Below are positions 59,838 to 64,000 of a stretch of 64,000 nucleotides of DNA, piece after piece. Below the pieces are notes generated by a model that was not told the DNA's origin, did no database searches, and saw only the letters and a program-made list of their open reading frames with translations. Positions within the stretch are counted from its first letter, which is position 1. Every line of letters starts with the position of its first letter. The stretch spans positions 85,058,793 through 85,122,792 of the forward strand of contig OX235273.1 in assembly GCA_944472155.2 (NCBI GenBank), written 5' to 3'. Source of the DNA: Trichobilharzia szidati. Taxonomy: Eukaryota > Platyhelminthes > Trematoda > Strigeidida > Schistosomatidae. The position numbers were made by a program, and so were the translations under genes.

Positions 59838-61514
59838 TTAGTGGTACGGGTTCAGAAGGGTTAACATCCCCACCAGCTGTTTGGTTAGCGCTGACAGGGA
59901 TGTGTTGGATAAAAAATCATTGGTACCTTGTGATACCCATGACTTGTTAATCTGCCTACTGTGTGTGGACATTCCAAGAGACCTTACATGGGTGTCGTTA
60001 TGTGCGTAGATGCACTGTGGTTTGTTTCCCAGAAGGCTTGTTCCGTATAATCTGCCAAAGTTAGTTTGTATGTCATGCCTGGTGGCTGAGTTCCGAGTGT
60101 TGTCACTTTTACTACTTTGCGTGATAGCGTCACTACACCAGCTACCAGTGTGACTTGGCACAGTATGCAAGTAGGTTGTGTCGTTGTTGTCCTTGGGCTC
60201 TATGTCCTTATTTTTGTTTTTAGTTTGGTTGCTAGCATGGTTTTGAATATTATTTACCTTAAAGCGTGAGATATTCTTGGGAGTCTGAATATGTTGGGGA
60301 ATCTTCGCAACAAGTGGCGTATTTCGGCCTGTTTTGTTACCGAGTTCCATTTGCGTTGTCACGTTTTGGTTAGGAGAGGATGTTGTCAGCTTACAAGAGG
60401 GATTGATTACCATCTTATGGCTGTCCATAGACATATCTAGATCCACAGTAGAGGGAGGAGAGGTTACTTTAGGAGTAAGACTATAGCTCACAAGTCTTTC
60501 GTTTGGTTTCATTTTCTCTGGAGCTATTTTTACGGGATTAGAGAGGGGGGAAGCTATGAGTTCTACCGTGTTGGTAGTGTGTATATCTATTTTAGTGGCT
60601 TGAGGTGTCCTGCCATTTGGTTTATTAAGGTGATTGTAAGCACGCCTTTCAATCACTGTCTTATCTGCTACAACTTTTACCTGTTTGTAGCTTGTGTCCT
60701 GTAATAGGATACGTTGTGTGTTGGTGAATTTTTTAGCCTCTGTCTGCGTTTCGAACTGAAGGCGTATAGGACAGCAGTGGTCGTGCTGACTCTTCTTCAG
60801 TCTGTGACATTTTGTTTGGGAGTTAGGCATTTTCGCCGCCCTAAGTAAGATACTTTGAACCTTTTTCAACCCCTCATTATCCGGTATATTGTAGATAATC
60901 ACACTTAGTTTAGTATCAAGTCTTTTGATAACCTCTGTTGTGATGAAGTTTATCAAGGTGTCTATCTTAGATACTGATTCTGTGTCAAGTTCGCCAGGGT
61001 TTATGGTCTTAGTCAAGATGTTCAGAGGGGCAAGTTCACAGACCTGTGATTTTATATCACCAACCTGTGTTGATAGTTCAGATAAGTTGGCCAAATTTTC
61101 TGAAAATCCTGCATTCATATCTTTTCTACAACTTATGTCCCGCATCTCAGTCTTCAGTTCTTCTATAGACAGTTTTAGTCGTTCTATTTCTGAAGTAAGT
61201 GTTGGAGCTGGACTTGGAATCTGAAGTTTTGTGACACGTACATAGGGTGAAGTGAAGAGGTTTATGTCAGGACCAAGTGCTGAGTTTGTAGAAGCGTTGC
61301 TACTGCTGTTTGTCAGCAGGTTTTCGCCCTCAGTTTCAGCCACAGTAGATGGTAGTGAACCGGCAGCTCGACGCTTGCGGCGTATTGGCAAGCTGTGTGC
61401 CTCATTTCCATACTTTGTGGGAGTTGTGCTGCTCGTCGTTGCGAGCATATTTATACTATTAGTAATCACGTTGACAGGTGACTGAGTTCGTGGCTTTTTT
61501 GTATGACTAACCAT
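59838..61514 (-). CDS. ORF1 of element E, intact
   Basis: 558 codons. A basic N-terminus (RRKRRA at 45-50), a likely coiled coil (LTSEIERLKLSIEELKTEM at about 105-124) and an RRM-like part (KLSVIIYNIPDNEG ... CPIRLQFETQTEAKKFTNTQ at about 203-275) are followed by a long Asn/Ser/Thr-rich tail. There is no PHD or CCHC finger, unlike the element at 50947-52002. ORF1 proteins of this class bind the element's RNA. The ATG at 61514 lies about 130 bp from the 5' end of the element. Confidence 0.88.
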   Translation of the reverse strand: MVSHTKKPRTQSPVNVITNSINMLATTSSTTPTKYGNEAHSLPIRRKRRAAGSLPSTVAETEGENLLTNSSSNASTNSALGPDINLFTSPYVRVTKLQIPSPAPTLTSEIERLKLSIEELKTEMRDISCRKDMNAGFSENLANLSELSTQVGDIKSQVCELAPLNILTKTINPGELDTESVSKIDTLINFITTEVIKRLDTKLSVIIYNIPDNEGLKKVQSILLRAAKMPNSQTKCHRLKKSQHDHCCPIRLQFETQTEAKKFTNTQRILLQDTSYKQVKVVADKTVIERRAYNHLNKPNGRTPQATKIDIHTTNTVELIASPLSNPVKIAPEKMKPNERLVSYSLTPKVTSPPSTVDLDMSMDSHKMVINPSCKLTTSSPNQNVTTQMELGNKTGRNTPLVAKIPQHIQTPKNISRFKVNNIQNHASNQTKNKNKDIEPKDNNDTTYLHTVPSHTGSWCSDAITQSSKSDNTRNSATRHDIQTNFGRLYGTSLLGNKPQCIYAHNDTHVRSLGMSTHSRQINKSWVSQGTNDFLSNTSLSALTKQLVGMLTLLNPYH

Positions 61515-61647
61515 AACTAATTAGTGAAAGAGTTATTGGTTAAATTTATGGAACTGGAGAAACACTTGTGCGAGTCTCACAGTTAAAATAGAAATATATA
61601 GCGAATCAAGCTAAAATGTAACGCAAACGTTGAACGTACCGCTACTA

Positions 61648-63338
61648 GTTCTAAGGCCATTCCGAAACCACAGCATACTGAATCTAATTTTCTTGAGAGA
61701 CATAACCCTATATAACATGGACATCAGCCCCTATTTCCACGTGGTTACCATAACACCATAATATGCCGCTCCAATACTAAGCTTCACCCATTACAGCTCT
61801 CGACCCCATAGAAAACAGTCATGTACCCGGGAGAAGTTAAGTGGGACGTATCTGCCTACTTCATTCGAAGCTGAGACCGGGATCCGTTTCTTTTTAGTAG
61901 CGACCTAAACACTATTCTACTAGCTTTTTGCCACACTGTATCCATATGCTGTGATGAACTTACTACTAAGTGTGGATAGGACTCAGGCCGCAAAACTTCA
62001 ATCATAGAAAAGTAAGGGCTAAGCTACAAAGATTGCCGACAGTACCAAAGACGGAGTGACATGTGGTGTCTTGTAATTATACAAAATGAATTAAAAGAGA
62101 ATAGCAACGAAGTCTTACTCAGAGAATAAAATGTAGCTCAAATACACTGCAATCGGTGGCCTACATTACGAAAGGCTAAGCTCTCGTAGAACTGATATAT
62201 TACTCACTTTAGAAAGTTTTGAGATTGTCAGTGACCGTAAAATATTTTTTGAGTATTCGAAATACTACAATATACTATACTATCCTACACATGTGTTGAT
62301 AGTGCATTCCTACAACCTTCATCCTCCCTACGTTCACAAAAACTTTAGAAGTTATCAGCTTTTCCTTAGACAGTATTAAGAAAGCAGTTGCTTCTCCTGA
62401 AAGTTCAAACAACCCTGGTTGAGAGGTAATCCCCCAACTTCTTAAAATATGGTAGTGAAGATATTTTCATCATTTTTCTAGAAGTGTTCTGTACCTCTCA
62501 ATCAATTGGGATATATCCAGATGCACGGAAAACTATCCGCATAACCGTTAGTTATAAGTCTAGCTGACGTTCACGTGTCATCAGTCGCAAATTCATAAAG
62601 CTAACTTCTGTTATTTTATTTTCTCGATCCTCATATCAACAATTTTTACTGTTGCTAGTCCTCCGATATGTGTAGTACTATAATTTTTGCTTATTTTTCA
62701 CAAATGTAGGAATGTTTTAAGCTCCGTAATAACTGTTTTCCTTTCTTTTCCCCTCTCCATCTTATGTCAAGAGAACATAAGATTCAATACTCAGCAACAT
62801 GCTAAGATTTCCATCCTTTATAGGTAGTACTGACTGAAACAAACCTACCATTATTGTTACCATCACTATCAATAATGTAGTTGTTTTCATTGTGCACTCT
62901 GCGCATTTCCGACATTATTCCGATAGCAACTGTGCAAAGGCTCCTGTGGTTAATTATATTCATATTTTAAGTAAATTAGAGGCAGTATTGTAAAAGTTGC
63001 TCAAAATTCCATGCTGCATCATAAGTAACGTTTAGGAGTAAAGCAGACCATTATAAAATTCAAGGGTTCTGGAAAGGATTGTTTAAAGTGTTGTCGAATG
63101 TTAATATAAAAAGTAAAGTCTTATGGGATCCGTGGTTTGTTGTTGAAGTGACTCAGTTTGTTTCTAAGCAACTGTATGCAGATTGTAAAATAGGTTCCCA
63201 TACGTCCATTGCCGTTCGAATAACAAGTTACACAAGGTGGTATCTTATTCCGCTATTGTTGCTGTTATATTTCAATGATATTCGCGACGTTATTAAACAT
63301 GGTGGACGTTTTCAATTTTCCGAAGACAACAAGATAGT
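61648..63338 (+). repeat. direct duplication, right copy (1691 bp)
   Basis: Near-identical to 53172-54862. It follows the 5' end of element E directly, and continues into the rest of element X at 63339. Confidence 0.93.
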
Positions 63339-64000
63339 GTATCATTCTTTCAGGAATAACGTGTCATGTCTGTTTGGAAAGATTCAGGATGATACTGACA
63401 ACGTTCAATTATAATGTGACTAGTGGAAAATGAAGTTTAACGTGGAAAAATGCGAAGTAATGCGTTTCGAAGGCATATTGTGTGAACCTTCCATCACCCT
63501 ACACAGTATTCATTCTCCTCCCGCTAAACTTACAACAGATTTGAATTTCAAATGCTGCCAACAACTTAACCCTACAGAGTATATTGAATTACAGATACTC
63601 TGTGGTTTTAGCTCAAAACCCCAAAGAGTGTGAACCTCAGATTTTGCTGTGGAAGCTATGCATGCGACCATTACTTGAATTCGTCATCCTATCATGGAAA
63701 TGTTTCAAAAAAGGTAGTTGTAAAATAGAAAGTCTACAAACGGCTTCTACTTAAAGACCAGCAGGTGAAAAAGTTTATATTTCCTAGTAAGAGATTCGTA
63801 ATATATTAGACTTGTCACCTTTATGGACCAGAAGAATAAAAATTCTACCTTTAGGATAACCGAAAACTCATGTAATTTTTCCAGAATGGCTTTACGTTTA
63901 GTTCAGTTAAGAACTATAACCTCAAAAATTACTTAAGAATTCTCCAAATTTTCGGGCTAAGTTAGACTATAGGGTCCCAAGGGTGCGAACGCCCCCAATG
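61648..64000 (+). pseudogene. old plus-strand CR1-like element X, right part
   Basis: After the duplicated segment the RT reading continues past FSEDNKIV into YHSFRNNVSCLFGKIQDDTD and MKFNVEKCEVMRFEG, the usual order after motif C (W..KFNxxKCxVM). It runs to the window end with frame breaks and stops. The left part at 52670-54862 provides its 5' half. Confidence 0.75.

Larger units (their letters stand above)
54863..61647 (-). mobile_element. element E: full-length CR1/jockey-like non-LTR retrotransposon
   Basis: Both ends coincide with the edges of the 1691-bp duplication. On the minus strand it has a 5'UTR of about 130 bp, an intact ORF1, an 89-nt spacer, an intact ORF2, a seven-unit 145-bp array, about 850 bp of 3' sequence and a (TTA)n-type tail at 54863. 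The 6785-bp length and open frames suggest recent insertion. Whether 54863-55710 belongs to E or is a separate truncated 3' end is not certain. Confidence 0.75.

Overview
The window looks like AT-rich nuclear DNA from a flatworm, most likely a schistosome-type blood fluke. The reasons are one very long multi-intron gene with TE-filled introns, RTE retrotransposons of SR2 type, a Penelope-like element, tRNA-derived SINEs resembling Sm-alpha, and several CR1/jockey-like non-LTR elements. Species and family names of repeats are inferred from general knowledge, not from a search.

Region 1-35778, minus strand: one host gene occupies more than half the window. I could join 15 coding exons (806 codons, every junction GT-AG and in phase) into a class IIA phosphatidylinositol transfer protein of the rdgB/PITPNM/Nir family. 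It has an N-terminal PITP domain (exons 1-5), a low-complexity linker (exons 5-8) and a DDHD-type region (exons 9-15). The gene runs off the left edge, so the C-terminal LNS2 region is outside the window. Its introns hold a possible solo LTR (1706-1951), SINEs (one a perfect 76-bp palindrome), fragments of two RTE lineages, a degenerate telomere-like tract, a Penelope-like element with GIY-YIG, and a frameshifted RTE copy in intron 1.

Region 35779-46534: no host gene is recognisable. It carries a SINE, a GC-rich repeat block, pieces of CR1-like reverse transcriptases on both strands and an RTE 3' fragment.

Region 46535-48386, minus strand: a decayed, intron-split Mutator-like (MULE) transposase gene with an N-terminal zinc-finger-like segment, a DDE-like start and a SWIM zinc finger.

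Region 48797-64000: stacked non-LTR retrotransposons. A minus-strand element with a PHD-finger ORF1 and a deleted RT core (48797-52180) is followed by an old plus-strand element X (from about 52670). X is interrupted by a nearly pristine minus-strand element E (54863-61647, ORF1 558 aa, ORF2 1033 aa). The block is bounded by a 1691-bp near-identical direct duplication of X, and E ends in a seven-unit 145-bp tandem array that also encodes the last residues of ORF2. This block is the most unusual structure in the window.
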